Assembly (NCBI GenBank): GCA_030247855.1
Contig: JAPDRN010000051.1
Location: forward strand, 157,603 to 221,602
Source: Knufia peltigerae
Lineage: Eukaryota; Ascomycota; Eurotiomycetes; Chaetothyriales; Trichomeriaceae
Length of the DNA stretch: 64,000 nucleotides
Reading direction: 5' to 3'
In this document: positions 11,678-24,477 of the stretch, piece after piece
How positions within the stretch are numbered: position 1 is the stretch's first letter
Layout: the number at the start of each line of letters is the position of its first letter
Program-made: the position numbers and the translations under genes
The notes under the pieces: model-generated
Told to the model about the DNA's origin: nothing
The model's input: the letters and a program-made list of their open reading frames with translations, nothing else
Database searches by the model: none

Positions 11678-12150
11678 GAATGGAGTCAACAGAGTATTTA
11701 AGGAGAGAGTCTGGCATGCGTCTGATGAAGCATGTTAGTGACACGGGTCAGTTGAAAGACAGAGCCCAATCTCAACGAGTAAATACAATGCGAACTCATA
11801 GTCGTTTGGAAGGAAAGACAAGGGCCGTCTAAAGTAGTGACAACTTTAATGACACCCCCTACCACCCTCGGTAGAGATGGCCCCAGTCTGAACGAAACGC
11901 TCGGGCTTTCCCAGGACTCCAATATATTTAAGGGCCGTGCGGTGCGAACTCCTTGGTCAGACGGTGCCTATTACAGGTACTTACTTGTATTGAGGATGCA
12001 GCGCCCCAAAGACCATTCCCCGGTGCCCCGGTTTCATACCCCACTCACGGCCGAGCCATACACACGGGCTCAATTATTAAATGCACTCAACCCCAGACAC
12101 CTGGGATATTTTGATTCGACCACAGAAACACAATTGCAATTCATTGTACC
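11678..12150. other. Intergenic region upstream of second regulator
   Basis: 473 bp between tandem genes, presumably the dehydratase 3' UTR and the regulator promoter. Several CGG/CCG triplets are present around 11940-12055, but no clean palindrome. No ORF is credible. Confidence 0.4.
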
Positions 12151-14648
12151 ATGTCTGGACCACCGGCCTCGACGCCGCTAATTCGAAGGCGAAGAACAGC
12201 TGTGGCATGCAGGAGGTGCAATCAGCAACGCATCCGTTGCGATGCTTCCGCCTCGGGGCTTCCTTGCACAAGCTGTAAACGAGTCAAGAACAATGACTGC
12301 AAGCTCATCGACACAAAACGTGCAAGGTGAGTAAGATACCGCATTGTTCTGTCTGAATATAAGGGATTATGTCGTCAGCTTTGTGCCAAACTTCACGATG
12401 TCCATGGCTAACGTCCGTCTATCCAGGGGAGTCACCGGTCGATTTGTGTCCCGGGGACAAGTCGATGGCAGCAATGAGGGTCATCCCATGGAATCAGACT
12501 CCCCAGGATCACTGATGGCCACAGCGAAGACTCCTGAATACTCCATCGATCTGGAAGAGCTGTGCCCGCGTGAAGATGTGGATGCCACCTACTCCACCCG
12601 GGACTTGGATTTGACTTCAGAGGAAATTCCGGAATACCAGTCGGCACCAGCATATGGCCTATCATCAAAACAGAGGGCACATAACATCCATTTGCCTTCT
12701 ACTCCCACTTGGGCCGAGAGCTGGTACGTGTCATACATCTTGCACACCACAAACAACGAGCAGCCGCTACTAAACAATCCATCGAACAGAAGCCACCACG
12801 GGCATCATCCGGCCAATCCTCAAGAAGCCAGAATGAGTAACAATGCTGTTCGACAGTTGCTACCTCCGCTGAACTTAATCGATGCCATGATTGACGCCTA
12901 TTTTGCTCACTTTCATGCCTTTTGTCCGCTTTTGGACGAGGCGCAGGTCCGTTTATCTCTTCGAGAACAATGTCTGCCGACAGTGTTGCTTCGATGTATG
13001 CTCTTCGTCGCTTCTATACACTGTGAGATGGCGCTGCTGCGGGAGATGGGATACAACGACCGCGTCGAGGCCGAAGACAGCTTGTTTAACAAGGCAAAAG
13101 CAGCGTTCGACACGGATGTCGAAACGGACAGTATGACGATGCTGTGCTCTTCCTACCTGTTACATTACTGGTCCGGAAGGCCATCCATCTTCAAAGACAG
13201 TATATGGTGGTTAGCTGGTGCCATTAGGGGCGCGCAGTCCATGGGATTGCACCGCAGTATGAGAGAGAGCAACGCTCCGACGCCTCAGAAGCGGTTGTGG
13301 CGGAAGATTTGGTGGTTACTTTACGTGTGTTTTGCTGTTACATTCCTCTCGCAATAACGCTGATCTTTGGCTCATAGATTCGTGATCGGCAAATCTCCAT
13401 CTCTCTGGGAAAGCCGTTTCTCATAAACGACAACGACTGTGATTTGGGGCCCTTGGAAGAAGATGATTTAACGGATGAAACCTTGGACACCAGGGCTTTT
13501 GTCCTAGCACAAGCACGTCTCGCGATTGCCGGTTGGTCGCAGCCCGCTTCTCCATTCGAGACCTATTTGTGTTGACCGGTTGCAGCCTCGAATATCTTTG
13601 CACTGTTTTCTCCTTGTGCATTCACCTGTGGCACTAGCGAGCAGGACGTCGTCCGCTTGGTGAAGGAATATCTCGACACATTCTACAGTCAACTCCATAT
13701 CAATATGGCAGAGCGGAATGCTCGAAGGAAACCATTAGGGCTGATTCTTCACATGACTGCAAGGTGGGTACTATATGCCCTCTCCATCCGTCGTGGCACT
13801 TTCCTGAATCTGGATCAACAGCTACTACAAAATCCTGGCGTTCCGGATGCTCGAGAGGAAGATTCTGGCATCTGCAACCGATGCGCCGAGAGAGATTGAG
13901 CAATGCACAACCGAAATACTGCAGGCCGCGGAGGATGTGACGTCGCACTTCGAAGAGGTTCTTGTGAGCTTCAAAGCGCGTCACTTCCCTATGATCTGGT
14001 ATCTTCCATCCGCCACCACCCATTGACCTATACTAATGCGGCGGCAGCATATCTTCGGTTTTTGCGGCGATGATAGTGCAGTTTGTCTATTCAAGAAGGC
14101 CCGCGCTGGGAGAAGCGCGAAGTGTACTTGGCCAACAGCTGCGTTTCAATTTGCTTGGGCTCAAGGAATTCGAAGACTGCTACAGTCTTGCTCACTGGAT
14201 TCGAGAGCTGTTTCTCCGTATTCGAGACAGAACCAGGACAACCCAATCCGTAACGGCGGCTGTTGCCATCAGTGGCACGCACTCAACAACCGGCGAAGAT
14301 GATACGCGGACGGCGACGGATCCCAATCAGCTTGATATAACTTCGAACAACAGCTTGAAGCATTCTTGGTCAAATGCTATTCCTTCGAATGACTTTGTGG
14401 CACCAGTGACGACTATCAATGGTCACCATGACACCCTGGGCGGACAAACGATACCAGACCCGACAGAACCTGAGATGATGTACTCCGAACACCCACCCCT
14501 GGACCTCAATTTCTCTCTAGATGGTGATTCCGAGCTACTTCGATACCAAACCCTACAGATGTTTGCGGACGAGTTTCCAACCAGTCTCTTGGACGATTTT
14601 CAATATATCGACAGCGTCGGTGGCTACTTTGAGCGGCCTGGTGGATAG
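12151..14648 (+). CDS. Zn2Cys6 transcription factor with fungal_trans domain
   Basis: Six exons, 12151-12326, 12427-13324, 13378-13531, 13586-13763, 13822-13998 and 14048-14648, all in phase, giving 727 residues. The first exon carries the whole zinc cluster: cysteines 20, 23, 30, 39, 42 and 50, preceded by RRRRTAVACRRC, a start seen in regulators of the cutinase/fatty-acid type. The middle region includes DAYFAHFHAFCPLLDEAQ and WWLLYIRDRQISISLGKP, hallmarks of the fungal_trans domain. The tail is acidic, Ser/Thr-rich and probably activating. It lies directly downstream of the dehydratase on the same strand, so it may regulate the local cluster. The specific inducer is unknown. Confidence 0.9.
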
Positions 14649-15841
14649 TACGGCCTCTTTCATTTCGTGGTGTGCCGAGAAGCCCCGTTCAAGGCCCTCC
14701 GGGGCAAACGGACATCTCAAATGACATTCTTCACCGGACATTGAACAGGAGATCACTCATGTGATTATCCTCCAATGCCTATGACAATGTTCCGTCCGTA
14801 GCTGATGTGTTGTCGGGGAGTTTACGACCGTGCCAGCCCACAGTACTCGGGGGTCGACGGGCCTTGACGCACAAGGCTGAACAACGGGCTCAATGAACTC
14901 GGCGACGGAGTCGAACCACGTTGTCGCGGTTGATCCGAGTATCAACAAATCGCGAAGGAGCTCGTGCGCTCTCGACAGCAACGCCAGTGTCGACCTGTGG
15001 CGACACAGATCTACACGTTCAGCCTTACCTTGAACCGATATTATCCAGGATGATGTCTATATACCCTGGACGACTGCTTCCACGCTGCCGGAGGTGAGCG
15101 GGTGAGAGAGGGTCAATGTGGTGCGTATCGCTCTCAAGAAATCGGGCTTGTCCCCCCAACCTCTAGAGATATAAGAGATATTCTTTTGTATCTAGAGTCG
15201 ACAAGTTGAAAAGAGAGAAAAAAGGTGGTAAATTTTTAGATCTAAAAGTTCAAGACCCCTACGGAGTATATAAAGACTGAAATATGAAGACTCTTTTTAT
15301 TGTCATTGAATATTATGAAACCCATTCTCAAAACTCGACGTACTGAAGAGACCATGGTAAAATTAGATCGTCGTCGCGAGGGTGCGAGAGTGCATAACAG
15401 CGTAAGTAGAAGGGGGAGAAGAAAGTCAGGAGAGAGTTGGATCGCGAGCAGGTCGGCTGAAAAAGCGGCACCGTCTGCAGTTGGCGTGTCAAGATGCCCG
15501 GAGCAGTTCGAGTGCAGTGACTGAATGGAAATCATGCAGACCGCCAGTGATCTACAGCATTCCAGCTATCGGAGTTTTTTAACGAGCGTTGAAAACTCCA
15601 GTAAGCGGCCACGACAGCCTGGAGTGGCATTGAGAATTGGACCTCCATCGATTGTGCTGCCCAAGTGCAGGGGAATATGGGTATTTTTCGTCTGGCCAAG
15701 GCGATTGATGCCTAGAATCCGCCCCCGGTCAAAGCCCAGGCTCATTATTGCGGTCCGGGCAAGGTGCGGGAGGTATGCACAATCTTAGATACGATACCAA
15801 AGTACAGGAGATGCCATCATTGCCTGTTGGGTATCTGGTTT
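14649..15841. other. Intergenic region between second regulator and SDR gene
   Basis: 1.2 kb between convergent genes. AT-rich stretches lie around 15170-15310 and the rest is mixed. No supported gene, repeat or RNA was seen. Confidence 0.4.
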
Positions 15842-16654
15842 CTATTTCAATCCTCCCGATAGAAGGATACTCTGTCCAGTCAAATATCCAGTTTTGCACA
15901 ACATTGTCACCACATTGGCGCATTCTTGCGGCGTCCCTAATCTGCCTACAGGTATATTTCGCACATCTCCAGGCGTTCCCTCGAGGAATTTGGCATTGGG
16001 TATCATACCAGTCTCACCGATCATTGCGGGTGCGACGTCGTTGACGGTGATGCCATCCTTGGCAAGCTTCAGTGCCAGATTCTTCACCATACCCATCAAG
16101 CCTGCCTTGGAACTGGCATAGTGGCAGCCATTTATGCCACCACCATACCCGCTGATTGACGAGATCATGATAATGCGTCCCCATTTCTGCTCGCTCATAT
16201 GCGGCACAGCCAGTTTGGCGAGGATAAAAGGCGCCCGCAGGTTGATTTGAATGGTATAATCAAACTCTTCATACGTAATGTCCCCGATTTGTGGTATTCT
16301 TTTCCCATATCCAGCATTGGCAACCAGGATGTCTGGACAATGGCCGTGCTCTGTCTCGATCTCTGCATAAAGATTCTCCATCTGTTCTGCCGACGCCATG
16401 TCTACCTGATGTGTGGAGATCTTTTGATCCGACGAGGACGCTTGGAGTTCCGCGAGGAGAGTGTCAACACTCGCCTTGTTCTTAGAGTATGTCAAGGCCA
16501 GATGGCAGCCTTGTCGATAGAGGTCTCGGGCACACCCTGAGCCGATGCTATGTGAGTCAGCTTTTGTCTCTTCCTGCACGCTGACGCCGACTTACCCTCC
16601 AGAGGCACCAGTGATCAGCGCAACCCGCCCTCTGAGTTCATTGTCGACGGACAT
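15842..16654 (-). CDS. Short-chain dehydrogenase/reductase (3-oxoacyl-reductase type)
   Basis: Two exons, 16654-16596 and 16547-15842, giving 254 residues, normal for a classical SDR. The splice joins the nucleotide-binding motif TGASGGIGSG (residues 15-24). NAG follows at 97-99, the catalytic serine in IMISSISG at about 149-151, and YASSK with Tyr163 and Lys167. The enzyme should oxidise or reduce a hydroxy/keto group with NAD(P). The substrate is unknown. It lies between two Zn2Cys6 regulators and near the dehydratase and symporter. Starting translation inside exon 2 would lose the cofactor motif, so the ATG at 16654 is preferred. Confidence 0.92.
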
Positions 16655-16990
16655 TGCAAAATTCAACAAAGTGAAGGGCGATGAGTTTGTGGAGTAGTAT
16701 AAAACTGCAATTGGGGGCAACCGCTGTATTAAATGCGATGCCTTATCTGAGAACATCCGGTGCCCAACAGAACAACCACTTTCGTGCTCACGACTTCGGA
16801 GACTGCGCCGATGCGAGTTGCAGACGATGCGGGGAAATTAATCTGGGTTGGGGGAACGGCAATCGACAGGGTCGGCTATTAGCGGCGGCCGACTGTGGCC
16901 CGATGAGACATTCGCTTACAGTACGCTGGTGAGAAACCAAAACATCGTTGTGAGATTGTCTGGTCGCGGTTCATCATTCTTCCCCGATTC
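16655..16990. promoter_or_regulatory. SDR promoter region with CGG-N8-CCG
   Basis: 336 bp upstream of the SDR and downstream of the third regulator. It contains CGG-N8-CCG at 16797-16810, the same spacing as in the symporter/dehydratase promoter. No ORF is supported. Confidence 0.35.
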
Positions 16991-19403
16991 TCAAAAGAAT
17001 AGATTACCGCTCCAATCCCAGTTTGTGTTGTTGTTCAGCTGCTGCCATTGCACACCTTGGTTTTGTGGAAGAAACGACGGGTGGTCGAAGCCGGCCATGG
17101 GAGCAAGAAGGTGTGCTCCATTGCCTGACAATTGATCTCCAGAGACGTAGTCGCCCACAGCCTCGAGGTCAAGCCAGGAGAAGTCATTGGCCGGACTATA
17201 TTGGAAAAATCCCTGAGCATCGACCCGGACACTACCACTTGAGGATCGTTGCGTATCGGACGCTGTTGGTGACTGCACTGAGTGCTGTGCTCGGACACCA
17301 CTTTTGGGAGGCTTCACCCACAGCAGCTCCAGTAATCTGGCGTAACGCGAACCTGGATCCTGTGCAGAGACAGAAGCTCGTTTGAGTACGTCCATGGCTT
17401 GGATGACCAGTGTCCGAACTTGCCTTTCTTCTATTTCCGACATTACACCAAACGATCTCGCCTTGTACAGAAACACAGCCGAGTATATACAATACAGATA
17501 ATACCGCAGCGGCATATATCGCAGAAATCTGCCAGGGTCGATCTGCGTACTGAGGAGAGTCAGGTATGCCTTGGCCGCAGCAACACTGGCCCAAATGAAC
17601 CGTGCATCAGGCATTGCGCCAACGTTGCTGAATACGTTACGAAGGTGATCTCTCAGCGAGTGGGCATCGGTCTTGGGCTTGTTGGCAATGGCCTGAGATA
17701 TTGCAGCTTGGAACACAAATGCATTGGTGTACAGACACAAGTATTCGTAGGAGAGTTGGAGGGTAACTTTGATGTGAGGCGAGCACTCCAATTTCCCCCA
17801 GGTTGTGTTCCAACGGGCGAGGGCATTGCGGAAGTCGTCGACATACTTGACATAATCACCCATGAGCATCATCTGCCCACTGGTTCTCATGCCCGAGTAC
17901 AGAACATCGTGCACATTAGAATAGAGTTGGGTGAGATCAAGGGTGGCTTGCATGATTTTTGCGTAGTCTTCGTCACCTGGACTGAATGGCTGCAGGGAGG
18001 GAAAATCTTGAGGAGATAACCCTGTCATGGGTCCAGGGCCTCGGGACCAAAAGGCTTTGCCAATCCGCACGGAGATGAGGCGATCTGAGACGTAGCAATT
18101 GGCCCAAGCAAGGCGTTTGCGGCCGTCGATCCTGGCTTCTTCGGCAGACTCCTGACGAAATGCGGTTCTATCCAGTCCGAGAAAGTAGCCCGTTCGCAGC
18201 GCAATACCGACATGCATCCACGCACTGCGGTCTTCCTCACCTCGACCAACTGCCTCTATGCGGTTTCGCAGGCCTTGTGGTTCCCATTCAGCAAGGAGGA
18301 GAAGCGCTTCAACAGCTTCAACCTCACAGTCGTGACCTGCAGCGATCCCTGATATCAGATCATGCATATATCGAGAACAACAGAGGTGTATATTCGGTTG
18401 TTCGATCAAGTCTTTAGATGATATCGTCAGAACGGCAGTCAGCAGATGTTTATCATTAGCTGCAAATATATCCAATTGCGCGGGATCGAAATATCTCCGT
18501 GGCACCAGAGGAAGGTAGGCATGGTAATGCTCAGCATAGCGTCGAACAAGCATTTGTATCATGTCTGGCTCAAGGTAGCCCTCTCGGACCAGGCGATAAG
18601 TCGAAATACCAGCATGGATGCCGTTGATCGAACCACGAGGCGCTGACCCAGATCCATCACCCGCATTCTGATTCGGCGTCAAACTAGTCTTATATGTGTT
18701 CGCTGATGCTTGTAGATGTTCTGCCTCTCGATTGGCGACGTCCTTCAGAAGCTGCCATGCATCGGAAGGATTTCTCGGTATGGTATGCCCCAGAGTACTG
18801 TCGACCGTTGACGCAGAGTCATCGTCTTCTGCTGTGTTTCCTGCTGATGTGCCGTCCTGGTGTTCTTTGCCAGTTGTTGTCCGTGGAGTAATCTGAGAGG
18901 GAGGAGATAGTACGTAGGAGCTGGAAGGAGGGTTCGAAGACTTGTCGAGAAGAGGTGTTAAAGGAACATGGGTAAGCCCTGCGGTGGATGTCGTTGAGAT
19001 GGTCTTCTTCCTGACTCGACTGCCACCGCGGTTGGAGGTGCCCAGGACACATTCGCGCTTCTCCTTTTTGCAGCGACCACACGGAGGTTGTCCGCCTGAG
19101 GCTTCCCTGCAATCATAGTCAATGATAAAACTCCAAGCGATCTACTTTGAAGTTGCCGAAGGACGGCTATTGCAAAGAATAGCCGGGCTGGACAGGTAAG
19201 ATTCAAGACGACTGGAGGAATACGAAGGGTCCACCGAGAATGTCATAAAGAGTCGCAGGCAGGGCACCATAGCTCGGGGAAGAGGTGAAACCAAAACTGG
19301 TGGAGGCAGCTCACAGGTCACAGCGACTTTTACGAGCCCGACAGACGATGCAGGCTCTTGACACGCGCTTCAAGGTATGCGCAGAAGGGCTTTGGTCGGC
19401 CAT
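16991..19403 (-). CDS. Zn2Cys6 transcription factor (zinc cluster split by an intron)
   Basis: Two exons, 19403-19315 and 19106-16991, with a 208-bp intron, giving 734 residues. Exon 1 encodes the first half of the cluster (CIVCRARKSRCDL, cysteines 18, 21 and 28). Exon 2 resumes with the second half (PPCGRCKKEKREC, cysteines 39, 42 and 49) followed by a basic NRGGSRVRKK stretch. The first ATG in the exon-2 frame is at 18682, and starting there would drop the DNA-binding domain and about 170 residues. A Ser/Thr/Pro linker leads to a fungal-specific regulatory domain from about residue 210, including LVPRRYFDPAQLDIF and LLAEWEPQG. The C-terminus is Asn/Trp-rich. The regulon is unknown; the SDR lies just downstream on the same strand. 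Confidence 0.87.
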
Positions 19404-20181
19404 CAGCGAGGCGAGGAGCGAAGCGGAGGAGTTTACTTGGGATCATCGCAGTTCAGCTGGAGGCTGGTCATTTTTCAATGGCGGGGGGATGGAGAAGCTT
19501 CAAAGACTGGCCCGGTAGGGGATCCTCCGGGGATCTTTTAGGCATTGTTTCAGGCATACCGCTTCCTACCACACTACCCACCAAGGCTTTTCGAAACCAC
19601 CTGAGAAAACCTGGGCTTACCTAACATCCCCCGCCAAACCCCACCCGCGCCTAATTGACGCCTTTACTGTCTCCTGAACGCAGTGCACTAAATACAGTAA
19701 ACATCGCCGTAGCCACAAAGGTACGAGCTGCCGGTGCGCGCAGAACGCGTTGTCGTTCCGCGTCATAGTTCAACAATTAATGAGGATGCTTCAGGCAGCA
19801 GAATGAACTTGCATGAAACAAGGATGCTTCATTCAAGTCGGCCGTTCCAATGCTGTCCATGGCGTTGCTTTTGCTTGATGGCTTCTTTGTAATAACAGCA
19901 AGGACGTGATCAACAAAATTTCTTTCTGTTCACCGCAGATTTTGTGCCGTTACTTCGCCACGTTCATTCACCGCGCTGCTTCACTTACTATTTCCTCCAA
20001 AGATCTCGCGCCTCAATGCGCTACCTCGCCTTGGTTCTTCCTTATTTGCTCAAGCCTTTCGATTTTGCCTGACCCATTCAACACCGCTCATTCATGCAGG
20101 CGCCCTGCCAGCCCTGTGTTTGCCTTGTTGCCAATGTGAAGAGGGACATCGTTCCTTAAGACCCTCCGATCTCCCGCCTTC
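19404..20181. promoter_or_regulatory. Divergent promoter region of third regulator and SNF2 helicase
   Basis: 778 bp between divergent starts. A CGG-N11-CCG pair (Gal4-like spacing) sits at 19513-19529. The half nearest the helicase is pyrimidine-rich, as in housekeeping leaders. No ORF is supported. Confidence 0.4.
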
Positions 20182-23100
20182 ATGATGGCCGACAACAACA
20201 ATCGTGCTGTTACCACCAAAATTGAAGATCTTCAGGACGACATTGCTTTTAGAGAGGGCCTTATTGCCAGTCTTCAAGAGGTGGGCACAAATGAGGATGA
20301 GCCAGAGGTTCAAGATCACCGCGCCGCAATTCAATCTCACCAAAAGCAAATCCGTGCATTACAACGAACGATGAATGACACCGGCGCTGCGAACGCAGAC
20401 AACCGTCAAATGTCGTCCTCGCAAGATGTTCACAGTACCACTGGTACCAAGACCTCATATGTCAGACCGTCGCTACCAAAAGCCAGCCATCTTGATAGGA
20501 AGCGCCTCAGAATTGACATCTCTGACGATGATGGTCACGCTGTCCATCCCTCAAAATCACGCCGGACTACCCCAAGTTCATGCTTCACAGCAGCACCCTC
20601 ACCTGCTGAATCATCAGGTAGTGTGGATAGTCTTCCTGAGTTGATTTCCCTCTTTGGTTCCGAAGAAGATATTGAACGCAATAGTCAAATCTGGAGGCAA
20701 CTTGAAGAACGCAAGAAACAAGAAGAAGCCGATGCGGATCTTGCAAGAATTTTGGACCAACAATGGAGTCAGGAAGCTGTGAACGAGGATCAAGTTCCTC
20801 CCACTCACCAGGTTGACTACACCCAGCGTTTCCTTTCGAACGATGGTACCCTCCATCGCCGCCTTGCCAATGACGGAAGTCAATCCAACTCGTCTGGAAG
20901 TACTTCAACTTCACTTTTGCAAACTACAGGCCCTAAGTCAAACCACTCTTTCACATCCTCTGCGCCCGAGTCTTCAGAGCATCGAGGACTGATCAAGGAT
21001 CAAGCCCTTCCTACTCGAACACTAGGCTCAGCACTTCACATAACGATTGAAGATGAATCTGGACCGTCACCGCGTGATCACTTTGAGTCTCGGTCATCAT
21101 TACATCCTCCAGCAGGGGCGATGCCAGGGGCTTTTCCGGGATCGCAGCATACCATCAGTACCGGCGGCACTCCAGTCTACGATTTGACCCTGTACGATAG
21201 TTCTCCCTTGACCAACTCCCAACCTTCCTTTACTCTGCCCTCCAGCACCGTCAACCCGTCACCTCTACCTTTTGGTGCTCCATCGTCCCTGCCACACTAC
21301 TATGTACGAGATCAGTACGTCGATCCAACGAAGACCAAAGAGGAAATTGAGACGCTATTGAAACATATCAGACCGGATGAGGAGTTCGCACCGGATCAAG
21401 TAGCCCACCAGCCAAAGGAGCTCGATGCAACTATGATGCCACACCAATTGTACGGACTGACTTGGATGCAAAAGATGGAAGATGGCACTAACAAGGGTGG
21501 AATTCTTGCCGATGACATGGGGCTGGGCAAGACTATCCAGAGCATAGGTTTGATCTTGAGCCGGCCACCACCAGCCAACAAGCACTTGCCGACTCTTGTC
21601 GTGGCTCCGGTAGCTCTGATGCATCAATGGAAACGCGAGCTGGAAAAGATGGTTAAGTCGCGACATCGTCTCAACGTTTTCGTCCTTCACGGACAGACGA
21701 GAAGCACAACTTGGTCGGCACTACGCGCTTACGATATCGTACTCACCACGTATGGTCTACTGTCATCAGAATTGAAGCGCAAACTCGATTGGGAACAAAA
21801 GAAGGCGTTAAACCCTGATGCACGCGACGATTGTCCAGTGTTAGGCGAGCGTTCACATTTCCACCGCGTCATCCTAGATGAAGCACAAAATATCAAGAAT
21901 GCCCGTACGAAGGGAGCATTGGCTGCATGCCGAGTCAATGCAGACCATCGCTGGGCCCTCACCGGGACTCCGATGCAGAACAACGTGGAGGAAATGTTCA
22001 GCTTAGTCAAATTCTGCCGCATTCGCCCTTACAATGATTGGGATTTGTTCAGATCAATGATTTCTAAGCCTCTCAAGGAGAACTGGGCAAACCGAAAGAA
22101 AAAAGCCATGCAAACATTACAAGCATTGCTTCGGGCAATTTTGCTGCGGCGAACCAAGCAGTCGAAGATCAATGGTCAACCAATCCTACAACTGCCGAAC
22201 AAGCATACCGTAGAAGAACGAGTCGTCTTCAACGAGGATGAGTCGACCTTTTACAAAGCACTTGAGACGAAGGCACAGATCCAGATCAACAAATACATCC
22301 AGAGAAACACGATCGGCAGAAATTATTCCCATGCGCTTGTCCTCCTGTTGCGCCTGAGGCAAGCGGCTTGTCACCCACATCTTGTGACCCAAAGCAAGGA
22401 TTTCCTCCAAGCCGCCGGCAACCTCGATTCCAACGATCTCATCACGAACGCTACTGAACTCAAGGCAGATGTTGTTAAACGCTTGAAAGAGGCCGACTCC
22501 TTCGAGTGTCCAATTTGTATGGATGTGGATGAAAACCCGGCTCTTTTCCCCTGTGGTCATAGTCTCTGCAACGATTGTCTCTGCAAATTGGTGGATCAGG
22601 CCACCACGGATGCCGATGGCCTTCCGAAATGCCCGCATTGTCGTTCTCAGATTGATGCGAACAAAGTCACCGATGTTTTGAGTTTCTACCGGGTGCATTG
22701 TCCCGACCGAGAAGGTGTGGAACCTCTTCCTGACGTGGACTCAGACTCGGATTCAGATTCAGGTTTTAGTGACGAGAGTGATGAAGACGACAGTGATGAT
22801 CTTGACGGCTTCGTTGTGTATGACACTGAAGATTCTGACGATGAGAAGTCGAAAGGCAAGTTACCAATCCGGTCAAAGCCAAAGAAGAACAAGAACAAGA
22901 AGTCTGCAAAGCTCAAGGATAACCCAAAGTCCCATTCTGCTTTCAAATCTCTTGCACAATTGCGCAAAGAAGGACTCAAAAACAAACATGCTAAGCGGAA
23001 GTACCTCAAACGCCTTCGAAAGAATTTTGTGACTTCGGCAAAGATCGAACGAACTGTGCAGCTACTCGAAGAGATCAGAGACCGTGGTGAGAATGAAAAG

Positions 23101-23666
23101 ACAATCATTTTTTCAAACTTCACTTCATTCCTGGATCTCCTTGAAGTCCCGCTGTATGATCACCAAGACTTTCGCCGTTACGTTCGCTACGATGGAAGCA
23201 TGTCTTCCAATGATCGAAACAACGCAGTGTTGACATTCACGGAGAATCCTGATTGCAAGATTATACTCATCAGTCTCAAGGTCAGTACAAACGGCTCTTT
23301 CGACCACTCATGACCAAGCTAACATTGGTATAGGCGGGCAATGCAGGATTGAACCTTACAGCCGCAAATCATGTGATCATGATGGATCCTTTCTGGAACC
23401 CATTTGTTGAATTCCAAGCAGCAGACCGCTGTTATCGAATTGGACAGAAGCGCGACGTGACGGTTCACCGAGTCTTGATTGGCGAAGGGGAAGATTCAGA
23501 GAGTGAACCTACACCTGGAGGATTCACTGTCGAGGATCGTATCTTGGCCCTGCAAGAGAAAAAGCGCAATTTGGTTGAGACGGCTCTTGATGAGTCTGCA
23601 GGAAAAGATGTCGCGAGACTTGGAGTGAGAGAACTCGGTTATCTCTTCGGCCTCAACCAACTATGA
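20182..23666 (+). CDS. SNF2-family RING helicase (Uls1/Rad16 type)
   Basis: Exons 20182-23280 and 23334-23666 give 1143 residues. A disordered acidic/Ser-rich N-terminus of about 400 residues precedes a SNF2 ATPase domain: [10 protein letters not shown], the Walker A DDMGLGKT with Lys450, and the DEAQ box near 566. A C3HC4 RING is inserted between the helicase lobes, beginning at Cys776 ([19 protein letters not shown]) and ending CPHCRS. An Asp/Ser run follows at about 850-890, then the C-terminal helicase lobe with [13 protein letters not shown], split by the intron. This SNF2-RING-HelC layout marks the Rad5/Rad16/Uls1 group: nuclear DNA translocases, some acting as SUMO-targeted ubiquitin ligases. 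Sequence around the RING best fits Uls1; I am not certain of orthology. Confidence 0.93.
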
Positions 23667-24477
23667 TTGTAGATGGGTTCCGCTGGTCCTCTGCAACCAT
23701 GTTGGAGGATGAAATTGCCTGTTCCACTCTGCGATACTGGCTTGCTTCTATTCCTTCGCATCCTCACACCGACAAACTCAAGAGCTTTCCACGATCAATC
23801 AACTGCAAGGAGCTACCTGCTGTGGCCCATTGCCCATCACAACTCTTTTCGATGAGTACTTTTTTCGACCACGGCCTATTGTTTTCAGCACCACGATTGT
23901 TTTTATTGTACGAGTACACGATCATGATACCCCGAGAATTCCAGTCGATATGCGCCACATGAAGGACGGAGTTCAACTATGGGCAGTCGAATGCATGTGT
24001 TAGAGTAGATATGCAGGTGTTTTTCTTTCGTCGCTTCAAGGTATTATGGGATTCAGACTAGTCATGGCATCAAGAGTCAGCTCAAAACCAGAGCAGAATT
24101 ATTTCACGCGATAGAGCAAGCTCTGTAGATAGTCGAATACGACTCATCCAACTTTTGTTCTTCTTCCGCGCGAATCGAGACAAAGGGATCGTGTCTATGG
24201 GATTGTGTCTTTATCGAGTCTGTGTCAAAGCATTGACAATGGCCGGACACTTGATAAAGCACCGAGTCCTTTGTTGAGATGTAATCCTCTTTGTCCCGAT
24301 TCTGCCCATGAGTGATCCAGGAACACGACTAATAACCAGTCCATGAGATGACCTTTTTTTCTCTCTCTCTCGTATTCTGATTTATTCTTACATTCCATAC
24401 GCCTCTCGCTCACGGGGCTTCACCTGGTTCAATACTCGTCAACGATACTGATCGACTTTCCAGATTGTGCCATCACC
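23667..24477. other. Intergenic region between helicase and unknown gene
   Basis: 811 bp holding the helicase 3' UTR and the promoter of the next gene. A T/C run with (CT)n lies at about 24354-24371, shortly before the next start. No gene is supported. Confidence 0.4.

Noticed and set aside
14880..14960. tRNA-like T-arm (GTTCGACTC on the minus strand)
   Set aside because: No D-arm, anticodon stem or acceptor pairing at proper distances.
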